A stretch of DNA of 64,000 nucleotides. It comes from Streptomyces spectabilis (GTDB taxonomy: Bacteria > Actinomycetota > Actinomycetes > Streptomycetales > Streptomycetaceae). This document shows, one piece after another, positions 7,983 through 18,459 of the stretch (positions are counted from its first letter, which is position 1; each line of letters opens with the position of its first letter). Made by a program: the position numbers and the translations under genes. Under the pieces are notes generated by a model, which saw only the letters and a list, made by a program, of their open reading frames with translations, ran no database searches and was not told the DNA's origin. Location of the stretch: assembly GCF_008704795.1 (NCBI RefSeq), contig NZ_CP023690.1:5962501-6026500 (forward strand). Reading direction: 5' to 3'.

Positions 7983-8420
7983 ATGGTCCAGATGGCGCGA
8001 AACCCAGCTCGGTCCGCGGCGCGGAGCGGCGCGTCGATGTCGTCCTCCGCCCCGGTGCGGGCGCTTCTGCGGGCGGGCCTCACGGTGTCCGCGGCGGGGG
8101 CCGCCCTCGGTGTCGGCGCGGGTGGTGCGAGTGGCGCGGAGCTCGCGCCGCCGCCCGTCGCCTCGCAGGCCGGTGGTCTGGGGAACCTGGACGTACAGGC
8201 GGCCACCGCGGCCCTGGGGCCCGCGCTCGCGCCCGCGAAGCGGCTGAAGCTCGACCCGCTGGCGGGCACGGGCGTGGATCCGCTCGACAACGCGGTGGGC
8301 ACGCAGGTCGCCGACTTCCAGCCGGTCAGCACGGGGATGGCGACGGGGCCGCTGACGCAGGGCGGGGCCCTCGGTGATCTGCCCGTGACGGGGGCGGTGT
8401 CGGGGCTGTTGCCCGGGTGA
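7983..8420 (+). CDS. small secreted protein of unknown function
   Basis: 145 residues: an Arg-rich N-terminus, a long hydrophobic stretch (ALLRAGLTVSAAGAALGVGA) ending near ASGAELA as a Sec-type signal, and a mature part rich in Ala, Gly, Leu and Thr that ends in VTGAVSGLLPG. AGGTGG at 7972-7977 supports the ATG at 7983; an in-frame GTG at 7974 is the longer reading. No domain is recognised. Its size, export signal and G/L-rich tail resemble the protein at 1711-2175. Confidence 0.7.
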   Translation: MVQMARNPARSAARSGASMSSSAPVRALLRAGLTVSAAGAALGVGAGGASGAELAPPPVASQAGGLGNLDVQAATAALGPALAPAKRLKLDPLAGTGVDPLDNAVGTQVADFQPVSTGMATGPLTQGGALGDLPVTGAVSGLLPG

Positions 8421-8423
8421 ACG

Positions 8424-8465
8424 GCGAGCGCCGGACGGCCTGGAGACAGGCCGTCCGGCGCTCGC
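8424..8465. terminator. 19-bp perfect hairpin, bidirectional terminator
   Basis: A 19-bp perfect stem (8424-8442 with 8447-8465) closes a GAGA tetraloop of GNRA type. It separates the convergent secreted-protein gene and the deoC operon. Confidence 0.85.
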
Positions 8466-8479
8466 GGGTCGCGGGGTGC

Positions 8480-9373
8480 TCAGTACGAGGAACCCGAGGC
8501 GCCCAGGGAGCCCGTGGGGTGCCAGACCGTCTTCGTCTCCAGGAACGCGGTGAGGCGCTCCGTGCCCGGGGACGCGGTAAAGTCCGTGTCCACAGCCTGT
8601 GGACGCAGCACGCGCTTCAGATTGTCCGCCGCCGCGATCTCCAGGTCCTTCGCGAGGTCCGCGGACGTGCCCGTGAGGTCGAGGGCGTTCACGTCCTGGT
8701 GGGCGGCGAGCGGGGCCGCGAGCTCCGCCGTCCGGCCGGAGAGGATGTTGACCACGCCGCCGGGGACGTCGGACGTGGCGAGCACCTCGCCCAGGGACAG
8801 GGCGGGCAGCGGGGCCTGCTCGGCGGCGATGACGACCGCCGTGTTGCCCGTGGCGATCACCGGGGCGAGCACGGAGACCAGGCCCAGGAAGGACGACTCC
8901 TGGGGCGCGACCACCGCGACGACACCCGTCGGCTCGGGGGTGGAGAGGTTGAAGAACGGGCCCGCGACCGGGTTCGCCCCGCCCGCGATCTGGGCGATCT
9001 TGTCGGTCCAGCCCGCGTACCAGACCCAGCGGTCGATGGCCGCGTCGACCACGGCGGCGGCCTTGGACTTCGACAGGCCCTCCGCCTCGGCGACCTCGCG
9101 CACGAACTGCTCGCGGCGGCCCTCCAGCATCTCGGCCACGCGGTAGAGGATCTGGCCGCGCAGATACGCCGCCGCGTTCGACCAGCCGCCGAACGCCTTG
9201 CGCGCGGCCACGACCGCGTCACGGGCGTCCTTGCGGGACGACTGCGGGGCGTTGGCCAGCCAGTTGCCCTTGGAGTCCGTCACTTCGTACACCCGGCCGC
9301 TCTCGGAACGGGGGAACTTGCCCCCGACGTACAGCTTGTAGGTCTTGAAGACGCTGAGACGTGCATCAGACAT
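8480..9373 (-). CDS. truncated aldehyde dehydrogenase-like protein lacking the catalytic cysteine
   Basis: 297 residues against about 480 for the family. The N-terminal NAD-binding part is recognisable (KLYVGGKFPRSESG, PQESSFLGLVSVLAPVIATGNT, PGGVVNILSGR), but the protein contains no cysteine at all and the usual ELGGK and GQxC segments are missing; it jumps to a short tail (FLETKTVWHP). It should therefore be catalytically inactive. The start ATG at 9373 overlaps the end of the full-length dehydrogenase by 8 nt, so both are made together. A structural or regulatory partner of that enzyme is the simplest reading; the pair recalls the two-domain ALDH16 family, whose second domain is inactive. 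Confidence 0.8.
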   Translation of the reverse strand: MSDARLSVFKTYKLYVGGKFPRSESGRVYEVTDSKGNWLANAPQSSRKDARDAVVAARKAFGGWSNAAAYLRGQILYRVAEMLEGRREQFVREVAEAEGLSKSKAAAVVDAAIDRWVWYAGWTDKIAQIAGGANPVAGPFFNLSTPEPTGVVAVVAPQESSFLGLVSVLAPVIATGNTAVVIAAEQAPLPALSLGEVLATSDVPGGVVNILSGRTAELAAPLAAHQDVNALDLTGTSADLAKDLEIAAADNLKRVLRPQAVDTDFTASPGTERLTAFLETKTVWHPTGSLGASGSSY

Positions 9374-10802
9374 CGAGGTAAGCCTCCAGGCCGTGGCGGC
9401 CGCCCTCGCGGCCGAAGCCCGACTCCTTGTAGCCGCCGAAGGGCGAGGTCGGGTCGAACTTGTTGAAGGTGTTGGCCCAGACGACACCGGCGCGGAGCTT
9501 GTTCGCGACCGCGAGGATGCGCGAGCCCTTCTCCGTCCAGATGCCCGCGGACAGGCCGTACTGCGTGTTGTTCGCCTTGGCGACGGCCTCGTCCGGCGTG
9601 CGGAAGGTGAGGACGGACAGGACCGGGCCGAAGATCTCGTCGCGGGCGATGGTGTGCGCCTGGGTGACGCCGGTGAACAGCGTCGGGGCGAACCAGTAGC
9701 CCGATGTGGGCAGCTCGCAGGCCGGGGACCAGCGCTCGGCGCCCTCCGCCTCGCCCCGGTCGGCGAGCGAGGTGATGCGGGCCAGCTGCTCGGCGGAGTT
9801 GATCGCGCCGATGTCGGTGTTCTTGTCGAGCGGGTCGCCGAGGCGCAGCGTCGAGAGCCTGCGCTTGAGGGCGTCCAGGAGCTCGTCCTGGATCGACTCC
9901 TGGACCAGGAGGCGCGAGCCCGCGCAGCAGACCTGGCCCTGGTTGAAGAAGATGCCCGTGACGATGCCCTCGACGGCCTGGTCGATCGGCGCGTCGTCGA
10001 AGACGATGTTCGCGCCCTTGCCGCCCAGTTCGAGGGTGAGCTTCTTGTCCGTGCCCGCGACCGTGCGGGCGATCTGCTTGCCGACGGCCGTGGAGCCGGT
10101 GAAGGCGACCTTGTTGACGTCGGGGTGCGCGACGAGGGCCGCGCCCGTGTCGCCGTACCCGGGAAGGATGTTGACGACGCCCTTCGGCAGGCCCGCCTGG
10201 CGGCAGATGTCCGCGAAGAAGAGAGCCGACAGCGGAGTGGTCTCGGCGGGCTTGAGGACCACCGTGTTGCCCGTCGCGAGCGCCGGGGCGATCTTCCAGG
10301 CCAGCATCAGGAGCGGGAAGTTCCAGGGGATGACCTGGCCCGCGACGCCCAGCGGGCGCGGGTTCGCGCCGTACCCGGCGTGGTCGAGCTTGTCGGCCCA
10401 GCCCGCGTAGTAGAAGAAGTGCGCGGCGACCAGCGGGAGGTCCGCGTCGCGGGTCTCCTTGATCGGCTTGCCGTTGTCGAGGGTCTCCAGGACGGCCAGC
10501 TCGCGGCTGCGCTCCTGGATGATGCGGGCGATGCGGAAGAGGTACTTCGCCCGCTCGGCGCCCGGCAGGGCGGACCACTTCTCGAAGGCCTTGCGGGCGG
10601 CCTTCACCGCGCGCTCGACGTCCGCCTCGCCGGCCTGGGCGACCTCGGAGAGGACCTCCTCGGTGGACGGGGAGACGGTCTTGAAGACCTTGCCGTCCGC
10701 GGCCTCGGTGAACTCGCCGTCGATGAACAGGCCGTAGGAGGGGGCGATGTCGACGACCGAGCGGGACTCGGGGGCCGGTGCGTACTCGAAAATCGATGCC
10801 AT
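9366..10802 (-). CDS. aldehyde dehydrogenase (NAD+-dependent)
   Basis: 478 residues with all family motifs: N161 in PWNFPLL, the FTGSTAVG cofactor loop, E258 in LELGGKG, the nucleophile C292 in GQVCCAGSR, and a C-terminal FGREGG oligomerisation segment. It oxidises an aldehyde to the acid. It sits 5 nt after deoC in the same operon, so acetaldehyde released by deoxyribose-phosphate aldolase is the likely substrate and acetate the product. It overlaps the truncated homologue downstream. Control is probably exerted at the palindrome before deoC. Confidence 0.92.
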   Translation of the reverse strand: MASIFEYAPAPESRSVVDIAPSYGLFIDGEFTEAADGKVFKTVSPSTEEVLSEVAQAGEADVERAVKAARKAFEKWSALPGAERAKYLFRIARIIQERSRELAVLETLDNGKPIKETRDADLPLVAAHFFYYAGWADKLDHAGYGANPRPLGVAGQVIPWNFPLLMLAWKIAPALATGNTVVLKPAETTPLSALFFADICRQAGLPKGVVNILPGYGDTGAALVAHPDVNKVAFTGSTAVGKQIARTVAGTDKKLTLELGGKGANIVFDDAPIDQAVEGIVTGIFFNQGQVCCAGSRLLVQESIQDELLDALKRRLSTLRLGDPLDKNTDIGAINSAEQLARITSLADRGEAEGAERWSPACELPTSGYWFAPTLFTGVTQAHTIARDEIFGPVLSVLTFRTPDEAVAKANNTQYGLSAGIWTEKGSRILAVANKLRAGVVWANTFNKFDPTSPFGGYKESGFGREGGRHGLEAYLDV

Positions 10803-10807
10803 GGCGA

Positions 10808-11800
10808 TCAGTCCACCGTCACGTAGTCAGGGCCGGAGTAGCGTCCGGTGGCCAGCTTCTGACGCTGCATCAGCAGATCGTTGAGCAGGCTCGACGCGCC
10901 GAAGCGGAACCAGTGGTTGTCCAGCCAGTCCGCGCCCGCGGTCTCGTTCACCAGGACCAGGAACTTGATGGCGTCCTTCGTCGTGCGGATGCCGCCCGCG
11001 GGCTTCACGCCGATCTGGACGCCGGTCTGCGCGCGGAAGTCGCGGACGGCCTCCAGCATCAGCAGGGTGTTGGCGGGCGTCGCGTTGACCCCGACCTTGC
11101 CGGTCGACGTCTTGATGAAGTCGGCGCCCGCGAGCATGCCGAGCCAGCTCGCGCGGCGGATGTTGTCGTACGTCGACAGCTCGCCGGTCTCGAAGATGAC
11201 CTTGAGGCGGGCGTGCTGTGCGGCTTCCTTGACGGCGACGATCTCCTCGTACACCTTCAGGTAGTCGCCGGAGAGGAACGCGCCGCGGTCGATGACCATG
11301 TCGATCTCGTCGGCGCCCGCGGCGACGGCGTCGCGGACGTCCGCGAGCTTCACGCCGAGGGCGGCGCGGCCCGCGGGGAACGCGGTCGCGACCGAGGCGA
11401 CCTTCACGTCCGAGCCCGCGACGGCCTCCTTCGCGGTGGCCACCATGTCCGGGTAGACGCAGACGGCGGCGGTGCGGGGCGTGTCGCGGTCCGTCGGGTC
11501 CGGGTGGACGGCCTTGGCGCCGAGCGCGCGGACCTTGCCGACGGTGTCGGCGCCCTCCAGGGTCGTCAGGTCGATCATGGAGATGGCCAGGTCGATGGCG
11601 TACGCCTTGGCCGTGGTCTTGATCGACCGCGTCCCGAGGGCGGCGGCGCGGGCTTCGAGGCCGACCGCGTCCACGCCCGGCAGGCCGTGCAGGAAGCGGT
11701 GCAGCGTGGCGGCCGACGTCGTGACGTCGGCGAAGGGGCTGCCGGTGGGTGCGGCCGCCCCGGCTGTCCCTGGGGGTGATGTCGTCGTCGGCATAGTCAC
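10808..11800 (-). CDS. deoC: deoxyribose-phosphate aldolase
   Basis: 330 residues, a class I aldolase that splits 2-deoxyribose 5-phosphate into glyceraldehyde 3-phosphate and acetaldehyde at the end of deoxynucleoside breakdown. Motifs include AVCVYPDMV, DEIDMVID, a Schiff-base Lys in FIKTSTGK and the phosphate-binding VKPAGGIRT. It carries an N-terminal extension of about 50 residues compared with short bacterial DeoC. GTG at 11800 and ATG at 11794 are both possible starts; neither has a strong ribosome binding site. First gene of the deoC-aldehyde dehydrogenase operon, with the shared palindrome 13 nt upstream. Confidence 0.94.
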   Translation of the reverse strand: MTMPTTTSPPGTAGAAAPTGSPFADVTTSAATLHRFLHGLPGVDAVGLEARAAALGTRSIKTTAKAYAIDLAISMIDLTTLEGADTVGKVRALGAKAVHPDPTDRDTPRTAAVCVYPDMVATAKEAVAGSDVKVASVATAFPAGRAALGVKLADVRDAVAAGADEIDMVIDRGAFLSGDYLKVYEEIVAVKEAAQHARLKVIFETGELSTYDNIRRASWLGMLAGADFIKTSTGKVGVNATPANTLLMLEAVRDFRAQTGVQIGVKPAGGIRTTKDAIKFLVLVNETAGADWLDNHWFRFGASSLLNDLLMQRQKLATGRYSGPDYVTVD

Positions 11801-11813
11801 GAGGGGAGCATAT

Positions 11814-11825
11814 CTACGCGCGTAG
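11814..11825. promoter_or_regulatory. palindrome CTACGCGCGTAG, putative operator of deoC
   Basis: Second copy of the 12-bp palindrome, 13 nt before the deoC GTG. It is identical to the copies before add and before the purine nucleoside phosphorylase gene. Confidence 0.7.
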
Positions 11826-11873
11826 CGGCCTGTACAGGGGCATACGGTCCTCGCTGGGGAGCGCGCGGAGCGC

Positions 11874-11905
11874 GCGTACCGCGAACAGTGCGGTTCGCGG
11901 TACGC
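11874..11905 (-). terminator. hairpin terminator of the chitinase gene
   Basis: GCGTACCGCGAAC (11874-11886) pairs perfectly with GTTCGCGGTACGC (11893-11905) around AGTGCG, about 24 nt past the chitinase stop codon. Confidence 0.7.
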
Positions 11906-11928
11906 ACGTCACCGCGGGGTGAGCGTGC

Positions 11929-14262
<2,334 letters not shown>

Positions 14263-14398
14263 GACTCTCCTCGGGGGTGTTCGTTGCGGGTGACTCCTCG
14301 GGGTGCGTACGGGGGGTGGGTGTGGGAGTGCCGTGCGGTGCCGGGCCGCCGCGTCGCCGGGCGACGGTTAGGCGTACATGACAACCCTCGACGGTACT

Positions 14399-14410
14399 AG
14401 GTCTGGACCA
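14399..14410 (-). promoter_or_regulatory. chitinase promoter repeat (TGGTCCAGACCT), DasR-type site
   Basis: Read in the chitinase direction this is TGGTCCAGACCT, identical to the 12-bp repeat I recall from Streptomyces chitinase promoters; its core differs by one base from the DasR palindrome GGTCTAGACC. I see only one copy here, whereas chitinase promoters usually have two direct copies. It lies about 137 nt before the chitinase start. Confidence 0.65.
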
Positions 14411-14467
14411 ATCGCCATACCCCCGCCGCGCGCGGCGCCCGTCGGCGCGTCAGGCAGAATCAGCCGT

Positions 14468-15112
14468 ATGACGAGCGACCCGCAGCCCACCCCGGCGGAG
14501 CCCACCCCCGCGTACAAGGACCGCGTCTACCGGTCGCACGCGGCCATCGCGGGCGGCGTCATGCTGCTCGCGATCGGTGCCTGGCTGGGCATCGACGCGC
14601 TGATCCGGGGCGAGGGGCGCACCCCCTGGTTGGCCCTCGCGGGGCTGCTCTTCGCGGTGCCGCTGGTCGTCGCCTACACCGTGCGGCCCGCCGTGTACGC
14701 GAGCGAGGACCGGCTGCGCGTCCGCAACCCGTTCCGCACGATCGTCCTGCCGTGGGGCGCGATCTCGGGGCTCCGCTCCGGGTACTCGAACGAGGTCTTC
14801 ACGCAGGACGGCACCAAGTACCAGCTCTGGGCCATCCCGGTGTCCCTGCGCGGCCGCAAGCGCGCCGCCCAGCGGCACGCGCGCCAGGTCGCCTCCGACG
14901 ACCCGTCCGCGAGCCTCGTCCGCCCCGGCAGCGCGCACGAGAACACGCGCGCGCCCGGCGACCAGGCCATGGACGACCTGCGGGAGATCTCCGAGCGCCG
15001 CGAGGGCGCGGCGGACGCGCAGGGCGAGCCGCTGGCGCGCTGGGCGTACGAGATCCTCGGCCCGAGCCTCGCGGGCGCGGTCGTCCTGGCCGTGCTGCTC
15101 GCCACCGGCTGA
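14468..15112 (+). CDS. membrane protein with PH-like domain
   Basis: 214 residues with two hydrophobic helices near the N-terminus (about 27-45 and 53-74), a cytoplasmic beta-rich segment beginning YASEDRLRVRNPFRTIVLPW, which is typical of bacterial PH-like domains, a charged linker, and a C-terminal helix (about 194-213). The function is unknown; such proteins are common near transport and cell-wall genes in actinomycetes. It stands alone, divergent from the chitinase gene, with a terminator hairpin after the stop. Confidence 0.75.
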   Translation: MTSDPQPTPAEPTPAYKDRVYRSHAAIAGGVMLLAIGAWLGIDALIRGEGRTPWLALAGLLFAVPLVVAYTVRPAVYASEDRLRVRNPFRTIVLPWGAISGLRSGYSNEVFTQDGTKYQLWAIPVSLRGRKRAAQRHARQVASDDPSASLVRPGSAHENTRAPGDQAMDDLREISERREGAADAQGEPLARWAYEILGPSLAGAVVLAVLLATG

Positions 15113-15132
15113 GGCCTCGGGGCCGGGGAGGA

Positions 15133-15160
15133 GCCGGACACGGCCGTCGCCGTGTCCGGC
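15133..15160 (+). terminator. hairpin terminator
   Basis: GCCGGACACGGC (15133-15144) and GCCGTGTCCGGC (15149-15160) form a perfect 12-bp stem with loop CGTC, after the PH-like membrane protein gene. Confidence 0.7.
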
Positions 15161-15392
15161 CGGGCGGCGCCCCACAAGGGGGGTGAGCGGGGCGCCGGAG
15201 CCGCCGGCTCCCACTGGGGGGCCGGGGAGCCGCCGGACAGCGCTTCCATAGTGAGGCATCGTTGTCCTCGCGCGGCATCCGCTGCGTCCGCCGGGCGTCA
15301 ATTCCCCACGAACCGGGCCGGATTCAACACGGCCGAGGCCGGGATGCAGTGGACACCCATGCCCCCGGCGTGCCCCGGCGCACCCGGGCGGC

Positions 15393-16613
15393 TCACGGCG
15401 GACCCAGCCACACGAGCAGCATGTGCCCGCCGAACGCCGCCGACACCAGGGCCGCGCCCGTGAGCACCGGCACCACCAGCCGCGCCCGGGCCCGCGCGAG
15501 GGCGAGCGCCACCGGGAGCAGCAGCGGAAAGCCCGGCAGCAGGAACCGCGCCCGGGGGAAGTACACGCCCCGGGAGCCGAGCACGATCGCGAGCAGCAGG
15601 CCCGTGAACACCAGCAGCGGCAGCGGCTGCTCGCGCCCCGCCACCGAGAGCGCGAACAGCACGAGCGCGCCGAACAGGACCAGCGTCACCATCACCAGGA
15701 ACAGCTGCGGCCGCTCCACGACGAACAGGCTCTTCACCCAGCGCAGGGTGCCGACCCCGCCGTCCCACTCGTTGTGCCACCACTTCTGCACCGCGAAGTA
15801 GCCGTCCCAGCGGCCGAGCCTGACGCCCACCCAGCCGACGTACGCGAGCCAGCCAAGGGGCGCGAGGACCGCCCCCGCGAGGGCCCGCGGGCAGAAGCCG
15901 CGGCGCAGCGCGAGCACCGCCGTCACCGAGACCGCCGCGGCCACCGCGATGCCGGTCGGACGGGTCAGGCCCGCGAGCGCGGCACAGACCCCCGCCGTCA
16001 CCCAGCGCCCGGTGAGGACCGCGTACAGGGACCACGCCACGAACGCCGTGAACAGGGACTCCGTGTAGCCCATCCACTGCACGAGGGCCACGGGGAGGCA
16101 CGCCCACAGCGTCACGAGCAGCACGCCGGCCCGCCGCCCGTGCAGCCGGTCGCCGACCTTGAAGATCCCCCAGGCCGCGAGGAACGAGGCCGCGAACGCG
16201 ATCGCCAGGCCCACCGCGCCGCGCGGCGCGGGCAGCAGCTGCTCGCCCGCCCGGATCAGCAGCGGGTACAGCGGGAAGAACGCCAGGTTGTTCGCGTCGA
16301 AGGTGTGGCCGAGCGTGTCCGCGTACCCGTGCTCGGCGATCTTCAAGTACCAGTCGCAGTCCCAGGACTCGGCGAGCAGGTGCCAGACGCCGCGGTGCTC
16401 GCGGCGGGCCCAGAAGGCGAACACCAGCAGGCCGAGCACGCGCACCGCCGCGTACGCCAGGAGCGCGGGGGCCGCGTGCCGCAGCGCGTCGCCCGCCCGT
16501 GCGCGCGGGCCCCTCGACGGCCGTGCGGCAGGACGGGAGCGGCGCGACGAGGGGACGCGGGACGGCGTGCCGGCGGCGAGGCCGGAGAGGCGGGCGAGGG
16601 GTCCGTACGGCAC
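15393..16613 (-). CDS. PIG-V-like integral membrane mannosyltransferase
   Basis: About 406 residues from the GTG at 16613, which has GGGAG 5 nt upstream; a TTG at 16634 would add seven residues. The protein is almost entirely hydrophobic (about 10 helices) and holds the family's lumenal-type motifs WDCDWYLKIAEHGY, FFPLYPLL and GYTESLF. PIG-V enzymes transfer mannose from a polyprenyl-phosphate donor in eukaryotic GPI synthesis; bacterial homologues are thought to act on cell-envelope glycans or glycoproteins. The acceptor is unknown here. The basic N-terminus (about 45 residues) is low-complexity and cytoplasmic. Confidence 0.8.
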   Translation of the reverse strand: MPYGPLARLSGLAAGTPSRVPSSRRSRPAARPSRGPRARAGDALRHAAPALLAYAAVRVLGLLVFAFWARREHRGVWHLLAESWDCDWYLKIAEHGYADTLGHTFDANNLAFFPLYPLLIRAGEQLLPAPRGAVGLAIAFAASFLAAWGIFKVGDRLHGRRAGVLLVTLWACLPVALVQWMGYTESLFTAFVAWSLYAVLTGRWVTAGVCAALAGLTRPTGIAVAAAVSVTAVLALRRGFCPRALAGAVLAPLGWLAYVGWVGVRLGRWDGYFAVQKWWHNEWDGGVGTLRWVKSLFVVERPQLFLVMVTLVLFGALVLFALSVAGREQPLPLLVFTGLLLAIVLGSRGVYFPRARFLLPGFPLLLPVALALARARARLVVPVLTGAALVSAAFGGHMLLVWLGPP

Positions 16614-16629
16614 GGCGGCTCCCGGGCGT

Positions 16630-16687
16630 GACAAAAAGAAGGTGCGCTACCGGTCGGACCCTTCCTGGGGTGACCGGCAGCGCACCT
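16630..16687 (-). terminator. rho-independent terminator of the phosphorylase/mutase operon
   Basis: Read on the minus strand, AGGTGCGCT-GCCGGTC pairs with GACCGGT-AGCGCACCT (arms 16640-16655 and 16672-16687, one mismatch) and is followed directly by TCTTTTTG. A T-tract this clear is uncommon at the GC-rich terminators of this window. Confidence 0.85.
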
Positions 16688-16741
16688 GCACGCTGCGTCA
16701 GTTGCCGCGCGGAACCACCCGTACGGGTGGAGCCCCGGGTC

Positions 16742-18409
16742 TCAGATTCCGGCCGCCACCGCGAAGTCCCGCTTCAGGGCGGCCAGGAGCTCCGCGGCCC
16801 GCACATGGGCGGCGGGCAGGCCCGAGCGGTCCGCGACCGGCACCACGACCTCCAGATAGCACTTCAGCTTCGGCTCGGTGCCGCTCGGGCGCACGATCAC
16901 ACGCGCGCCTTCGAGGGTGTAGCGCAGGCCGTCCGTGGGCGGCAGCTGCGCCGAGCCCTCGGTCAGGTCCTCCGCGCGCGTCACCGCGAGCCCGGCGAGG
17001 CCCGCGGGCGGCTGCTCGCGCAGGCGCCGCATGGCGTCCGCGATCAGCGACAGGTCCTCCACGCGCACCGACAGCTGGTCGGTGGCGTGCAGGCCGTGCT
17101 CGACCGCCAGGTCGTCGAGGAGGTCGAGCAGCGTGCGGCCCTCCTCCTTCAGCTCCGAGGCCAGCTCGGTGATCAGGAGCGCCGCCGTGATGCCGTCCTT
17201 GTCGCGGACGCCCTCGGGGTCGACGCAGTAGCCGAGCGCCTCCTCGTAGCCGTACCGCAGGCCGTCCACGCGGGCGATCCACTTGAAGCCCGTGAGGGTC
17301 TCCTCGTACGCCAGGCCCGCCTTCTCGGCGATCCGGCCGAGCAGCGACGACGACACGATCGACTCCGCGAAGGTGCCGCGCGCGCCGCGGCGCACCAAGT
17401 GCTGCGCGAGCAGCGCGCCGACCTCGTCGCCGCGCAGCATCCGCCACTCGGTCCGCTCGGCGTCGGTGGGCACGGCCACCGCGCAGCGGTCCGCGTCCGG
17501 GTCGTTGGCGATCACCAGGTCGGGCCGCGCCTCACGGGCCGCGGCGAACGCCAGGTCCATCGCGCCCGGCTCCTCCGGGTTCGGGAACGCCACCGTCGGG
17601 AAGTCCGGGTCCGCTTCGGCCTGCGCGGCCACGAGCACCGGCTCGGGGAAGGAGGCCCGCGCGAAGGCGGCGAGGAGCGTGTCCTTGCCGACGCCGTGCA
17701 TGGCCGTGTAGACGGTCCGGGCGGTCCGGGCCGAGCCCTGGGCCAGGACCGCGTCCGTACGGGCCAGATAGGCCCCCAGGACCTCGTCGCCGAGCACTTC
17801 CCAGCCGGACTCCGGGCGCGGTACGTCGTGCAGGCTCGCCACCGCGTCGATCTCCGCGGCGATCTCCCCGTCGGCGGGCGGCACGATCTGCGAGCCGTCG
17901 CCCAGGTAGACCTTGTAGCCGTTGTCGCGCGGCGGGTTGTGGCTGGCCGTGACCTCCACGCCCGCGACGGCGCCCAGGTGCCGTATGGCGAAGGCGAGGA
18001 CCGGCGTGGGCAGCGGCCGGGGCAGGACGGCGGCGCGCAGCCCCGCCCCGGTCATGACGGCCGCCGTGTCCCGCGCGAAGTCCGCCGACTTGTGACGGGC
18101 GTCGTAGCCGATGACGACCAGGCCCTCGGTGTGGCCCTTGCCCTTCAGGTACGCGGCGAGGCCCGCGGCCGCGCGGATCACCACGGAGCGGTTCATCCGC
18201 ATCGGCCCCGCGCCCAGCTCGCCGCGGAGTCCGGCGGTGCCGAACTGGAGCGTCCCGCCGAAGCGGGCGGCGAGGTCGGCCAGGACGTCCGCGTCGTCCG
18301 CCCCCGCGATGAGCTTCGCCAGCTCCTCGCGGGTCTCCGCGTCCGGGTCCTCGTCGAGCCACGCCTGGGCCCGGGCGATGAGTACGTCGTGGTCCTGGTG
18401 GTCCTGCAC
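16742..18409 (-). CDS. phospho-sugar mutase (phosphomannomutase/phosphopentomutase family)
   Basis: 555 residues of the alpha-D-phosphohexomutase superfamily: FGTAGLRG near the N-terminus, phospho-serine loop TASHNPP with S156, metal-binding DPDADR, a sugar-binding EEALGY loop and the phosphate-binding PSGTEPK. The FGTAGLRG form is typical of the PGM2 subgroup, which includes phosphopentomutases. It lies 50 nt downstream of the purine nucleoside phosphorylase gene, so conversion of (deoxy)ribose 1-phosphate to the 5-phosphate for DeoC is the most sensible job, although databases usually call such proteins phosphomannomutase. The start is GTG at 18409. Confidence 0.88.
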   Translation of the reverse strand: MQDHQDHDVLIARAQAWLDEDPDAETREELAKLIAGADDADVLADLAARFGGTLQFGTAGLRGELGAGPMRMNRSVVIRAAAGLAAYLKGKGHTEGLVVIGYDARHKSADFARDTAAVMTGAGLRAAVLPRPLPTPVLAFAIRHLGAVAGVEVTASHNPPRDNGYKVYLGDGSQIVPPADGEIAAEIDAVASLHDVPRPESGWEVLGDEVLGAYLARTDAVLAQGSARTARTVYTAMHGVGKDTLLAAFARASFPEPVLVAAQAEADPDFPTVAFPNPEEPGAMDLAFAAAREARPDLVIANDPDADRCAVAVPTDAERTEWRMLRGDEVGALLAQHLVRRGARGTFAESIVSSSLLGRIAEKAGLAYEETLTGFKWIARVDGLRYGYEEALGYCVDPEGVRDKDGITAALLITELASELKEEGRTLLDLLDDLAVEHGLHATDQLSVRVEDLSLIADAMRRLREQPPAGLAGLAVTRAEDLTEGSAQLPPTDGLRYTLEGARVIVRPSGTEPKLKCYLEVVVPVADRSGLPAAHVRAAELLAALKRDFAVAAGI

Positions 18410-18459
18410 GTGTGGTCAGCCTCTCCGTGAGGGGGGTCGTACGGCCGGGGGTGGCGCGG

